This document shows, in pieces, positions 9,519-19,224 of a stretch of DNA of 64,000 bases. This DNA comes from DATEDA01 sp963744255 (GTDB taxonomy: Bacteria > Pseudomonadota > Gammaproteobacteria > Burkholderiales > SG8-39): assembly GCA_963744255.1 (NCBI GenBank), contig CAVUSZ010000016.1, forward strand, positions 124,001 through 188,000, given 5' to 3'. Numbering within the stretch: position 1 is the stretch's first letter; each line of letters starts with the position of its first letter. The position numbers and the translations under genes were made by a program. The notes below the pieces were generated by a model, which saw nothing but the letters and a program-made list of their open reading frames with translations, did no database searches and was not told the DNA's origin.

Positions 9519-10604
9519 CTATATCCACGGGTTCCACGGCGTCTGCATCCACGCCGCGATCACCACCAGCCAGACGATCGTCAGCGGGATGAACACCTTC
9601 CATCCGAGCCGCATGATCTGGTCGTAGCGGTAGCGCGGGAACGTGGCGCGGAACCAGAGGAAGCAGAACAGCAGGAAACACACCTTGGCCACCAGCCAGA
9701 CGATCCCGGGGACGGCGTTGAAGACCGCCGAGTCGAGCGGCGGCAGCCAGCCGCCGAGGAACATGAGCGCGGCGAGCGTCGACACCAGGATCATGTTCAT
9801 GTATTCGCCGAGGAAGAACAGGGCGAACGCGGTTCCCGAGTACTCGACATGGAAGCCGGCGACGATCTCCGACTCCCCCTCGGCGACGTCGAACGGCGCG
9901 CGGTTGGTCTCCGCGACCGCCGAGATGAAGTAGACGAGGAACATGGGAAGGAGCGGCAGCCAGTTCCAGGAGAGGAAGTTGAGTCCCATGCCGGCGAAGT
10001 AGCCGCGCGCCTGGCTGTTGACGATGTCGCCGAGGTTGAGGCTCTGCGACACGAGCAGCACGCACACCAGCGCGAACCCCATCGCGATCTCGTAGGCCAC
10101 GATCTGCGCCGCCGAGCGCATCGCGCCGAGGAAGGCGTACTTGGAGTTCGACGCCCAGCCGGCGATGATCACGCCGTACACGCCCATCGACGTGATCGCC
10201 ATCACGTACAGGAGGCCGGCGTTCACGTCGGCAAGCACGACGCCGGGTGCGAACGGGATCACCGCCCAGGCCGCCAGCGCCGGCATCAGCACCATCATCG
10301 GTCCGAGCAGGAACAGGAACTTGTTCGCCCCGGTCGGGACGATCACTTCCTTGAACACCAGCTTGAACACGTCGGCGAACGGCTGCAGCAGCCCTACCGG
10401 TCCGACGCGGTTGGGACCGATACGCACCTGCATGTAGCCGATCACCTTGCGCTCGGCGAGCGTGAGGTAGGCGACGCCGAGGATCAGCGGTATCGCGATC
10501 GCGACGATGAAGACGAGCGACTTCACCAGCACCCAGAGCGGCGGCCCCCAGGTCGCGCCGAAGACCGAGGTGGAGTAGCCGGCGAGCGTGTCGAGGAGTT
10601 CCAT
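9519..10604 (-). CDS. nuoH: NADH-quinone oxidoreductase subunit H
   Basis: 361-residue membrane subunit at the quinone site, joining the peripheral and membrane arms. Conserved family segments: TLAERKVIGYMQVRIGPNRV, PTGLLQP-like GPVGLLQPFADVFKL, FISAVAETNRAPFDVAEGES (acidic loop near the quinone tunnel), and ATFPRYRYDQIMRLGWKVFI at the end. About eight helices. Starts ATG 10604, 2 bp after the nuoG stop. Confidence 0.95.
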   Translation of the reverse strand: MELLDTLAGYSTSVFGATWGPPLWVLVKSLVFIVAIAIPLILGVAYLTLAERKVIGYMQVRIGPNRVGPVGLLQPFADVFKLVFKEVIVPTGANKFLFLLGPMMVLMPALAAWAVIPFAPGVVLADVNAGLLYVMAITSMGVYGVIIAGWASNSKYAFLGAMRSAAQIVAYEIAMGFALVCVLLVSQSLNLGDIVNSQARGYFAGMGLNFLSWNWLPLLPMFLVYFISAVAETNRAPFDVAEGESEIVAGFHVEYSGTAFALFFLGEYMNMILVSTLAALMFLGGWLPPLDSAVFNAVPGIVWLVAKVCFLLFCFLWFRATFPRYRYDQIMRLGWKVFIPLTIVWLVVIAAWMQTPWNPWI

Positions 10605-10606
10605 GG

Positions 10607-12946
10607 TCAGGCCCGCTCGACCGCGATCTCGCCGAACATCGCGCCGAGCATCGCGGTCGCCGGATGCGCCGTCGCGACGCGCAGCACCCCGTCGGCGAGC
10701 GCGTCGTCGCGCGCGATCTCGAGCAGCGCCTCGCCGCCGTCCTGCCGCACCCGGACGCGATCGCCGATCCTAAGGCCGAGCCGCGCGAGCACCGCGCCGT
10801 TCGCGCGCGCGCGCGGGGGAGCCGCGTCGGCGGTCTGCTGCAACGAGTGCGCGCGCCGCACGATCGGATCGGCGAAGTACATCGGCACGTCCGCAACGCG
10901 CTCGAGCGGCGCCGACGTGCCGGCCGGCCCGAGCGCGACCCCGTCGAGCGAGTTCGAGAGCCGGTCGGGAAGCGCCTCGGGCCGGCACGCTTCGTCGCGG
11001 ATCTGCTCGCTGCGATCGTAGCCGAACCCCGGGAGCCCGAGCAGGTTGCCGAGGACGCGGAGCACCTTCCACGCCGGCCGGGACCCGCCCCGCGGCTTCA
11101 CCGCAGGATTGAAGCTCTGCATCCGCCCCTCGGCGTTCACGTAGGTCCCCGAGGTCTCGGTGAAGGGCGTGATCGGCAGCAGCACGTCCGCGTACGCGGG
11201 CGCCTCGCCCCGGAAGGCAGCGAGCGCGACCACGAAGTCCGCCTCGTCCATGGCCCGCGCCGCCTGGTGCGGGTTGCCGGTGTCGAGCTCCGGCTCCACG
11301 TTCACGAGCAGGTATGCCTTCCGCGGGGCGGCAAGCATTGCCGCGGCGTTCAGGCCGCCGCCACCCGGCACGCAGCGCGCAAGGTAACCGCCGACGCTGT
11401 TCGCGGCCTCGCCGAGAAAACCGAATCGTGCGCCGAGCACGCCCGCGGTCGCCTGGGCGAGCGCATGGAGCTGGCTCGCGCGCGGGTGCTGCTGGGCGCT
11501 TGCGCCGAGGAAGATGCCGGCGTTCCCGCCGGAGGCGAGGCTCTTCGCGATTGCACGCGCCGCATCGCCCACCTCGACCGATGCCAGTGCCGGCGGCACC
11601 GCGGCGCCCTTCTCTTCCGCGACCGCTCTTGCGACCTGCGCGAGCGCCGGCACGAGCTCGCCCGGACGCACGACGACCTCGCGGTTCAGCCTGATGGCGA
11701 GGTCGTCGCCCGCGACGTGGATCACGTTCACCTGCTGGCCATGCTTCGCCGCCTGCCGGAAGCGGTTGGCGAGGAGCGGATGGTCCTTGCGCAGGAACGA
11801 GCCGACGATGAGCACGCGGTCGAGGTTGCCCAGCGCCGCGACCGGCATCCCGAGCCATGGCACGCCCGCGAGCTTGCCGTCGGCCGCAAAGTCGGACTGC
11901 CGCAGCCGGAAGTCGACGTTCTCGCTCCCCAGACCGCGCACGACCAGCTGCGCGAGATGCATCTCCTCGAGCGTCGAATGCGGCGAGACGAGCGCGCCGA
12001 TCGCAGCCGGGCCGTAGGCGGATCGAACCTTGCGCAGCCCCTCGACCGCGAGCTCGAGCGCCTTCTCCCAGTCGACGTCGCGCCACTCCCCGCCCTGCCT
12101 CAGCATGGGCTTCGTCAGGCGGTCGGTCGAGTTGAGGCCCTCGTAGGAGAACCGGTCCTTGTCGGAGAGCCAGCACTCGTTCAGCTCCGGCTTCTCGAGG
12201 GGCACCACCCGCATCACCTCGTCGTTCTTCACCTGCACGACTAGGTTCGAGCCGAGGCTGTCGTGCGGGCTCACCGACCGCCGCCGCCCGAGCTCCCAGG
12301 TGCGTGCGGTGTAGCGGAAAGGCTTCGAGGTAAGCGCGCCGACCGGGCAGATGTCGATCATGTTGCCCGACAGCTCCGACTCCACGGCCTGTCCGACGAA
12401 GGACACGATCTCCGCGTGCTCGCCGCGGCCGACCAGGCCGAGCTCCATCACCCCGGCGATCTCCTGCCCGAAGCGGACGCAGCGCGTGCAGTGGATGCAA
12501 CGGGTCATCTCCTCGGCGGAGATGAGCGGGCCCATCGGCTTCGGAAGCACCACGCGCTTGGGCTCGGTGTAGCGCGAACTCGACGCGCCATAGCCCACCG
12601 CGAGATCCTGCAGCTGGCACTCGCCGCCCTGGTCGCAGATCGGGCAGTCGAGCGGATGGTTGATCAGGAGGAACTCCATCACCCCGCGCTGCGCCTCCTT
12701 CGCGTACTCCGAGCGCGTGTGGATCTTCATCCCCTCGGTCACCGGCGTCGCGCACGCCGGCATGGGCTTCGGCGCCTTCTCGATCTGGACCAGGCACATG
12801 CGGCAGTTCGCGGCGATCGAGAGCTTCGGGTGCCAGCAGAAGTGCGGCACGTAGACGCCGAGCTTGTCCGTGGCCGTCATCACCATCGAGCCCGCCGGGA
12901 CCTCGACCGGACGGCCGTCGACCTCGACCTTGACCATCCCCGCCAC
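10607..12946 (-). CDS. nuoG: NADH-quinone oxidoreductase subunit G
   Basis: 779-residue iron-sulfur subunit of the peripheral arm. N-terminal [2Fe-2S] domain (FCWHPKLSIAANCRMCLVQI), His/Cys [4Fe-4S] region (HPLDCPICDQGGECQLQDLA), a 4Fe-4S motif (CIHCTRCVRFGQEIAG), then a molybdopterin-oxidoreductase-like domain without visible Mo ligands, as is normal for NuoG. GTG 12946 is preceded by GGAGG at 8-nt spacing and is taken as start; ATG 12937 (MVKVEVDGRPVEV) is the alternative that agrees with many homologues. 22 bp after nuoF. Confidence 0.93.
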   Translation of the reverse strand: MAGMVKVEVDGRPVEVPAGSMVMTATDKLGVYVPHFCWHPKLSIAANCRMCLVQIEKAPKPMPACATPVTEGMKIHTRSEYAKEAQRGVMEFLLINHPLDCPICDQGGECQLQDLAVGYGASSSRYTEPKRVVLPKPMGPLISAEEMTRCIHCTRCVRFGQEIAGVMELGLVGRGEHAEIVSFVGQAVESELSGNMIDICPVGALTSKPFRYTARTWELGRRRSVSPHDSLGSNLVVQVKNDEVMRVVPLEKPELNECWLSDKDRFSYEGLNSTDRLTKPMLRQGGEWRDVDWEKALELAVEGLRKVRSAYGPAAIGALVSPHSTLEEMHLAQLVVRGLGSENVDFRLRQSDFAADGKLAGVPWLGMPVAALGNLDRVLIVGSFLRKDHPLLANRFRQAAKHGQQVNVIHVAGDDLAIRLNREVVVRPGELVPALAQVARAVAEEKGAAVPPALASVEVGDAARAIAKSLASGGNAGIFLGASAQQHPRASQLHALAQATAGVLGARFGFLGEAANSVGGYLARCVPGGGGLNAAAMLAAPRKAYLLVNVEPELDTGNPHQAARAMDEADFVVALAAFRGEAPAYADVLLPITPFTETSGTYVNAEGRMQSFNPAVKPRGGSRPAWKVLRVLGNLLGLPGFGYDRSEQIRDEACRPEALPDRLSNSLDGVALGPAGTSAPLERVADVPMYFADPIVRRAHSLQQTADAAPPRARANGAVLARLGLRIGDRVRVRQDGGEALLEIARDDALADGVLRVATAHPATAMLGAMFGEIAVERA

Positions 12947-12968
12947 TAGCGCCGCCTCCGCGCCGCTT

Positions 12969-14299
<1,331 letters not shown>

Positions 14300-14303
<4 letters not shown>

Positions 14304-14773
14304 TCGAGCTCCTTCAGGAACCTGTCGATCGCGTCGGGCGTCATGAAGCTCGCCATCTGCTTGTTGTTGACGAGCATCACCGGCGCATCCCCGCACGCGC
14401 CGAAGCATTCGCCTTCCTTCAGCGTGAACCGGCCGTCGGCGGAGGTCTCGTTCCAGCCGACGCCGAGCCGCCGCTTGAGGTGGTCGGCCGCCTCGTTCGC
14501 GCCGCGGAGCGCGCACGGAAGGTTGGTGCAGATCACGAGCTTGTACCTGCCGAGCGGCGCAAGGTCGTACATCGTGTAGAACGAGGCCACCTCCTCGACC
14601 GCGATCGGCGGCATGCCGAGGTACTCGGCCACGAACGCCATCACCTCGGGCGAGAGATAGCCCTTCTCGTGCTGGGCGATCGCGAGCGCCGACATCACCG
14701 CCGACTGCCTCTGGTCCGGCGGGTATTTGGTCAGCTCCCGGTCGATCTTCTTCAGCGCCTCGTTGCTCAGCAT
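14300..14773 (-). CDS. nuoE: NADH-quinone oxidoreductase subunit E
   Basis: 157-residue thioredoxin-fold subunit with [2Fe-2S] cluster N1a. The four ligands are visible: C82 and C87 in CTNLPCALRG, C123 and C127 in GECFGACGDAPVM. N-terminal helical bundle includes LAIAQHEKGYLSPEVMAFVA. Its stop overlaps nuoF. It is separated from nuoD by 106 bp, far more than other nuo junctions, because a repeat-like spacer sits there. Confidence 0.95.
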
Positions 14774-14879
14774 GAGCGCGTTTCAGCTCAAAGCACGCAG
14801 CAAGCGCGAAGAACGCGGCGGGGACGGGGTTTCTTGATCATGCTCTTCCACGTTCCCGCGATCTTCGCAGTTTCCGCGT
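14774..14879 (-). repeat. Intergenic repeat-like spacer between nuoD and nuoE
   Basis: The 106-bp spacer reads through on the minus strand as LNAETAKIAGTWKSMI... and ends RRVLRACCVL. It has a purine-rich left part (AACGCGGAAACTGCGAAG) and a pyrimidine-rich right part (CCGCGTTCTTCGCGCTTGC) that can fold back imperfectly. The carA-carB spacer (47357-47461) has the same style and orientation (NAKRTGIAEIAEGRGRSLSA). I infer both belong to a dispersed intergenic repeat family common in high-GC proteobacteria. No coding function is claimed. Confidence 0.5.
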
Positions 14880-16133
14880 TCAACGATCGACTTCGCCGAA
14901 CACGATATCCAGCGTCCCGATGATCGCCACGGCGTCGGCGATCATGTGCCCGCGCGAGATCTCGTCCATCGCCGCGAGATGCGCGAACCCGGGTGCGCGG
15001 ATCTTCAGGCGGTAGGGCTTGTTCGCGCCGTCGGAGACGAGGTAGATGCCGAACTCGCCCTTCGGGGCCTCGACCGCGGCATAGGCCTCGCCGGCCGGCA
15101 CGTGCATGCCCTCGGTGTAGAGCTTGAAGTGGTGGATCAGCTCCTCCATGGAGCTCTTCATCTCGACGCGCGACGGCGGCGCGACCTTGTGGTTGTCGGT
15201 GATCACCGGGCCGGGGTTTTGCCGCAGCCAGTCGATGCACTGCCGGATGATCCGGTTCGACTGGCGCATCTCCTCGACGCGGACGAGGTAGCGGTCGTAG
15301 CAGTCGCCGTTCCGGCCGATCGGGATGTCGAAGTCCATCCGGTCGTAGACCTCGTAGGGCTGCTTCCGGCGCAGGTCCCACTCGATGCCGGAGCCGCGCA
15401 CCATCGGCCCGCTGAAGCCGAGCGCGAGCGCGCGCTCCGGCGTCACTACGCCGATGCCGACCGTGCGCTGCTTCCAGATCCGATTGTCGGTGAGGAGCGT
15501 CTCGTAGTCGTCGACGTAGCCCGGGAAACGCGTGGTGAAGTCGTCGAGGAAGTCGAGCAGCGATCCGCGCCGGTTCGCGTTGAGCTCCGCGACCTCCTTT
15601 TCGCCGCGGAACGACGACGGCCGGTAATGCGGCATCGTGTCCGGGAGGTCGCGGTACACGCCGCCCGGCCGGTAGTAGGCCGCGTGCAGCCGCGCGCCCG
15701 AGACCGCCTCGTAGCAGTCCATCAGATCCTCGCGCTCGCGGAAGCAGTACAGGAACACCGTCATCGCGCCGACGTCGAGCGCGTGCGCGCCGAGCCACAG
15801 CAGGTGATTCAGGACGCGCGTGAGCTCGTCGAACATCACCCGGATGTACTGCGCGCGGAGCGGCACCTCGACCCCGAGGAGCTTCTCGATCGCCATGCAG
15901 TAGGCGTGTTCGTTGACCATCATCGAGACGTAGTCCAGCCGGTCCATGTAAGGCAGCGCCTGGAGGAACGTCTTGTGCTCGGCGAGCTTCTCGGTCGCGC
16001 GGTGCAGGAGGCCGATGTGCGGGTCGGCGCGCATGATCACCTCGCCGTCGAGCTCGAGCACGAGGCGCAGCACGCCGTGGGCCGCCGGATGCTGCGGCCC
16101 AAAATTGAGCGTGTAGTTCCTGATCTCTGCCAC
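14880..16133 (-). CDS. nuoD: NADH-quinone oxidoreductase subunit D
   Basis: 417-residue 49-kDa-type subunit that forms the quinone site with NuoB. Starts GTG 16133 (AEIRNYTLNFGPQHPAAHGV), with the typical GPQHPAAHGVLRL; later LDYVSMMVNEHAYCMAIEKL and GSGIEWDLRRKQPYEVYD; ends FGEVDR. A second copy of its first 35 bp lies 155 bp upstream with an ATG (16288), three bases after nuoC. That was probably the original start region before an insertion; the present gene uses a GTG duplicate. Function should be intact because the full reading frame follows the inner copy. Confidence 0.95.
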   Translation of the reverse strand: MAEIRNYTLNFGPQHPAAHGVLRLVLELDGEVIMRADPHIGLLHRATEKLAEHKTFLQALPYMDRLDYVSMMVNEHAYCMAIEKLLGVEVPLRAQYIRVMFDELTRVLNHLLWLGAHALDVGAMTVFLYCFREREDLMDCYEAVSGARLHAAYYRPGGVYRDLPDTMPHYRPSSFRGEKEVAELNANRRGSLLDFLDDFTTRFPGYVDDYETLLTDNRIWKQRTVGIGVVTPERALALGFSGPMVRGSGIEWDLRRKQPYEVYDRMDFDIPIGRNGDCYDRYLVRVEEMRQSNRIIRQCIDWLRQNPGPVITDNHKVAPPSRVEMKSSMEELIHHFKLYTEGMHVPAGEAYAAVEAPKGEFGIYLVSDGANKPYRLKIRAPGFAHLAAMDEISRGHMIADAVAIIGTLDIVFGEVDR

Positions 16134-16288
16134 GCGCGCTAGTCCTGCACCGCACCGACGTTCGACCGTCGCATCGGCGTGAGCTCAATTTCGGCGCAGG
16201 CTGACTTGGCTTGCCAAGTCAAGCCGCGCCGCTCGCCGGCGCGGCGGCCGGAGCCAAAATTGCGCGTGTAGTTCCTGATCTCGGCCAT
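16099..16288 (-). mobile_element. Hairpin mini-element that duplicated the nuoD 5' edge
   Basis: Direct repeats of 35 bp, 32 identical, flank the unit: 16254-16288 and 16099-16133, the latter being the true nuoD start. Between them on the minus strand lie a GC-rich hairpin (arms 16224-16231 and 16237-16244), a second hairpin TGACTTGGC/GCCAAGTCA (16202-16221), the core AAGTCAGCCTGCGCCG (16207-16192), and an inverted copy of the nuoD edge (16183-16194, GCTCAATTTCGG on the plus strand). The unit at 34215-34345 has the same order of parts and the same core. A small non-autonomous mobile element is my inference; no transposase is nearby. Confidence 0.6.
16139..16288 (-). pseudogene. Truncated copy of the nuoD start (49-codon ORF)
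   Basis: ATG 16288 opens a frame that reads MAEIRNYTRNFGS, nearly identical to the NuoD N-terminus, then runs through the inserted hairpin DNA and stops at TAG 16139, 5 bp before the present nuoD start. ATG lies three bases after the nuoC stop, where nuoD would be expected. It may still be translated, and termination next to the nuoD GTG could couple ribosomes to nuoD. No independent function is evident. Confidence 0.6.
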
Positions 16289-16291
16289 CGC

Positions 16292-16915
16292 TCAGTGCTT
16301 GGTCCCCGGCACTTTCGCCCCCAGGTCGCCGTACTGCTCCTCCCGGATGACCCGCGGCACGACCTCGCGCGGCTCGATCGTCACCGGCTGGTAGATCACC
16401 CGCTTCTGGTCCGGGTCGTAGCGCATCTCGACGGTACCCGAGAGCGGGAAGTCCTTGCGGAACGGGTGGCCGACGAAGCCGTAGTCGGTGAGGATCCGGC
16501 GCAGATCCGCGTGGCCGGAGAACATGATCCCGAATAGGTCGAACGCCTCCCGCTCGAACCAGTTCAGCCCCGGCCACAGGCCGGTGAGCGAATCGACCAC
16601 CGGAAAGGCGTCCTCCGGCGCGAACGTCCGCACGCGCAGGCGCCAGTTGTGCGTGAGCGAAAGGAGATGCACGACGACGGCGTAACGCGGTCCCTCCCAG
16701 GCGCCGTCGCCGTAGGCGGAGTAGTCGACGCCGCAGAGGTCCATCGCCTCCTCGAACCGCAGCGTCGGATGATCGCGGAGCGTTTGCATGACCTCCAGCC
16801 AGTCGGCGGCCCTGACGACCAGGCTGAGCTCGCCGAGCGCGGCGGTGAGGCTCGCGATCCGGCCCGCAAGCACCGACTCGAGCGCCGACGTCAGCCGTTC
16901 GATGCGTGTCGACAT
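16292..16915 (-). CDS. nuoC: NADH-quinone oxidoreductase subunit C
   Basis: 207-residue 30-kDa-type subunit, separate from NuoD as usual in betaproteobacteria. Start ATG 16915 overlaps the nuoB stop by one base (TGATG). The family signature is complete: NWFEREAFDLFGIMFSGHAD, then LRRILTDYGFVGHPFRKDFP. The C-terminal tail ends GAKVPGTKH. Structural subunit of the peripheral arm. Confidence 0.95.
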   Translation of the reverse strand: MSTRIERLTSALESVLAGRIASLTAALGELSLVVRAADWLEVMQTLRDHPTLRFEEAMDLCGVDYSAYGDGAWEGPRYAVVVHLLSLTHNWRLRVRTFAPEDAFPVVDSLTGLWPGLNWFEREAFDLFGIMFSGHADLRRILTDYGFVGHPFRKDFPLSGTVEMRYDPDQKRVIYQPVTIEPREVVPRVIREEQYGDLGAKVPGTKH

Positions 16916-17391
16916 CAGCGGGCGATGGTGCTGGTCCGCCGGATCTTGTTCTGCAGCTGGACCAGCCCGTAGAGCAGCGCTTCGGCGGTGGGCGGACAGC
17001 CCGGCACGTAGATGTCGACGGGGACGATCCGGTCGCAGCCGCGCACGACCGAGTACGAGTAGTGGTAATACCCGCCGCCGTTCGCGCACGAGCCCATCGA
17101 CACGACCCAGCGCGGCTCGGGCATCTGGTCGTAGACCTTGCGCAGCGCCGGGGCCATCTTGTTGCACAGCGTGCCGGCGACGATCATCACGTCGGACTGC
17201 CGCGGGCTCGGCCGGAAGACGATCCCGAACCGGTCGAGGTCGTACCGCGCGGCGCCGGCGTGCATCATCTCGACCGCGCAGCACGCGAGGCCGAAGGTCA
17301 TCGGCCACATCGAGCCCGTCCGCGCCCAGTTGAACAGCTTGTCGAGCTGGGTGGTGACGAAGCCTTCCTGCATCAGCCCTTCAATCCCCAT
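16915..17391 (-). CDS. nuoB: NADH-quinone oxidoreductase subunit B
   Basis: 158-residue subunit carrying cluster N2, the last electron carrier before quinone. Ligands are visible: C37 and C38 in GLACCAVEM, C102 in MGSCANGGG, C132 in VPGCPPTAEALLYG. Starts ATG 17391, 3 bp after nuoA. Full length and well conserved. Confidence 0.96.
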   Translation of the reverse strand: MGIEGLMQEGFVTTQLDKLFNWARTGSMWPMTFGLACCAVEMMHAGAARYDLDRFGIVFRPSPRQSDVMIVAGTLCNKMAPALRKVYDQMPEPRWVVSMGSCANGGGYYHYSYSVVRGCDRIVPVDIYVPGCPPTAEALLYGLVQLQNKIRRTSTIAR

Positions 17392-17394
17392 GGA

Positions 17395-17751
17395 TTACTC
17401 CCACTCGAGCGCCCCCTTCTTCCATTCGTAGACGAAGCCGACGACGAGGATCGCCAGGAACACCATCATCGACCAGAAGCCGAACGCGCCGATGTCGTTG
17501 AGCGTCACCGCCCACGGAAACAGGAACGCGATCTCGAGGTCGAACAGGATGAACAGGATCGCGACGAGGTAGTAGCGCACGTCGAACTTCATGCGCGCGT
17601 CCTCGAACGCTTCGAACCCGCACTCGTACGGAGAGAGCTTCTCGCTGTCGGGCTTGCGCGGGCCGAGGACGAAGCCGACGCCGAGCAGCACGCCGCCGAA
17701 CACGATGCCGACGACGATGAAGAGGAGGACCGGAAAGTACTCGGCGAGCAC
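17395..17751 (-). CDS. nuoA: NADH-quinone oxidoreductase subunit A
   Basis: 118-residue three-helix membrane subunit, first gene of the nuo operon. Start GTG 17751 (LAEYFPVLLFIVVGIVFGG) has AAGGA 9 nt upstream. Conserved loop SPYECGFEAFEDARMKFDVR with the quinone-site cysteine, and FILFDLEIAFLFPWAV with the membrane acidic residues. An open frame continues upstream across the tRNA gene but has no coding character there, so the GTG start is preferred. Confidence 0.93.
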   Translation of the reverse strand: MLAEYFPVLLFIVVGIVFGGVLLGVGFVLGPRKPDSEKLSPYECGFEAFEDARMKFDVRYYLVAILFILFDLEIAFLFPWAVTLNDIGAFGFWSMMVFLAILVVGFVYEWKKGALEWE

Positions 17752-17873
17752 GGGCTCAATCCTTCGAATCGCCGCGGCCGCGATTCGCGGCTCGCTCGAG
17801 GCCTGCTCGCACGGATAAGACCCTTCTACAGTAGCGTTCGGGGCGGCGGACCGCCGCGGCCCGCCGCCGTTGT

Positions 17874-17960
17874 TGGTGCCGACGGGGAGACTCGAACTCC
17901 CACAGCCTTGCGGCCACCAGCCCCTCAAGCTGGCGTGTCTACCAATTTCACCACGTCGGC
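17874..17960 (-). tRNA. tRNA-Leu (anticodon GAG)
   Basis: The minus strand folds as a class II tRNA. The acceptor stem GCCGACG pairs with CGTCGGC, followed by ACCA with CCA encoded. The D region is TGGTGAAATTGGTAGACAC. The anticodon arm is CCAGC-TTGAGGG-GCTGG with GAG at 34-36. There is a long variable arm, and the T arm is GGGAG-TTCGAGT-CTCCC. It lies between secG and nuoA, a common betaproteobacterial placement. A GC-rich hairpin (GGCGGCGG/CCGCCGCC) follows its 3' end. Confidence 0.95.
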
Positions 17961-18010
17961 CCGCGGGCGCCGCATCGCGCGCGCCGACGCGCGATGCAGC
18001 ATTCATTCTA

Positions 18011-18382
18011 CTACTTCGGAACGTCGCTCCCTTTCGAGGCCGGCGGCTCCGGCGTCTGCGGCTTGGCCGGCTCCGCGGCGGGTGCCTTCGCCGCGCCCGC
18101 GGCCGGCGGCGCGCCCGCGTCCATCACGCTGCCGCCGCCCGTCCTGGGCTTGACGTTCGCGAGGTACGCCAGACCGAGGCTCGAGAGAAAGAACACCGCC
18201 GCGAGGATCGAAGTCGTTCGCGACAGGAAGTTCGCCGACCCGGTGGCCCCGAACAGGCTCCCGGAAGCGCCCGACCCGAATGCCGCGCCGACGTCGGCGC
18301 CCTTGCCGTGCTGGAGGAGGACGAGCCCGATGACCCCGATCGCCGCGAGCACGTGTATGACGAGAACCAATGTGAGCCACAT
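18011..18382 (-). CDS. secG: Preprotein translocase subunit SecG
   Basis: 123-residue small SecYEG subunit with two membrane helices (LTLVLVIHVLAAIGVIGLVL and ILAAVFFLSSLGLAYLANV) joined by the conserved loop LQHGKGADVGAAFGSGASGS. The C-terminal tail is rich in Ala and Pro, as in other betaproteobacteria. ATG 18382 is chosen; an in-frame GTG at 18388 would add two residues. It lies 11 bp after tpiA and before tRNA-Leu. Confidence 0.92.
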   Translation of the reverse strand: MWLTLVLVIHVLAAIGVIGLVLLQHGKGADVGAAFGSGASGSLFGATGSANFLSRTTSILAAVFFLSSLGLAYLANVKPRTGGGSVMDAGAPPAAGAAKAPAAEPAKPQTPEPPASKGSDVPK

Positions 18383-18393
18383 ATCCACTTCAT

Positions 18394-19155
18394 CTACCCT
18401 GTCTTTACTGCCGCCTTGCAGATCGCGAGGAAATCCTCTGCGACGAGCGACGCGCCGCCGATCAAGCCGCCGTCGATGTCAGGCATCGCGAGGAGCGCCC
18501 GCGCGTTCGCCGGTTTCACGCTGCCGCCGTAGAGCACCGGGAGCCGCTCCGCCACGCCCGTATCGGCGGCCCCGACCCGCGCGCGGATGAACGCGTGGAC
18601 CGCCTGCGCTTGCTCGGGGCTCGCCGTGCGTCCGGTGCCGATGGCCCATACCGGCTCGTAGGCAATCACCGCGTCGGCGAGCGCGGCGACACCCGCTGCG
18701 CCCATGACGGCCTGCAGCTGTCGGCCGACGACCTCCTCGGTCGCGCCCTGCTCGCGCTCCTGGAGCGTCTCGCCCACGCAGAGGATGGGCACGAGTCCCA
18801 CGCGCTGCGCCGCGCCGAACTTCGCCGCAACCTGCGCATCTCGCTCGCCGAAGAGCTGGCGCCGCTCCGAATGCCCGACGATCACGTGGCGGCAGCCCAG
18901 CTCGCGCAGCATCGCTCCCGACACCTCACCGGTATACGCGCCCGAGTCGTGCTCGCTCAGATTCTGCGCGCCCCACGTGACCCGCGTGCCGCCGAGAACG
19001 CCGGCTGCCTGTTGCAGATACGGAAAGGGGACACAGACCGCGATCTCGACCCCGGGCAGATCGCCGGCACGCGCCTTCACGGAGTCGAGAAGCCGCTGGT
19101 TCGCCGCGAGGCTGCCATGCATCTTCCAGTTGCCCGCGACGAGCCGTGCGCGCAT
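18394..19155 (-). CDS. tpiA: Triosephosphate isomerase
   Basis: 253-residue TIM-barrel enzyme that interconverts dihydroxyacetone phosphate and glyceraldehyde 3-phosphate. Catalytic residues visible: K11 in AGNWKMHG, H95 in VIVGHSERR, E167 in IAYEPVWAIGTG; phosphate-binding VLYGGSVKPANA and GGLIGGASL. Normal length. First gene of the tpiA-secG-tRNA-nuo run. Confidence 0.96.
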   Translation of the reverse strand: MRARLVAGNWKMHGSLAANQRLLDSVKARAGDLPGVEIAVCVPFPYLQQAAGVLGGTRVTWGAQNLSEHDSGAYTGEVSGAMLRELGCRHVIVGHSERRQLFGERDAQVAAKFGAAQRVGLVPILCVGETLQEREQGATEEVVGRQLQAVMGAAGVAALADAVIAYEPVWAIGTGRTASPEQAQAVHAFIRARVGAADTGVAERLPVLYGGSVKPANARALLAMPDIDGGLIGGASLVAEDFLAICKAAVKTG

Positions 19156-19224
19156 CGACGCTCCCGCGACGAAAACGCGCGATTGTAGCCGCTCGCTGCG
19201 ATTCGGGTCAATGAAACCCGTGGG

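Noticed and set aside
16139..16288. A second functional nuoD-type gene
   Set aside because: Only the first dozen codons match NuoD; the rest is insertion sequence and a stop.
17752..18006. Upstream extension of the nuoA frame across the tRNA gene
   Set aside because: It would translate tRNA-Leu; GTG 17751 with AAGGA upstream gives a normal NuoA.
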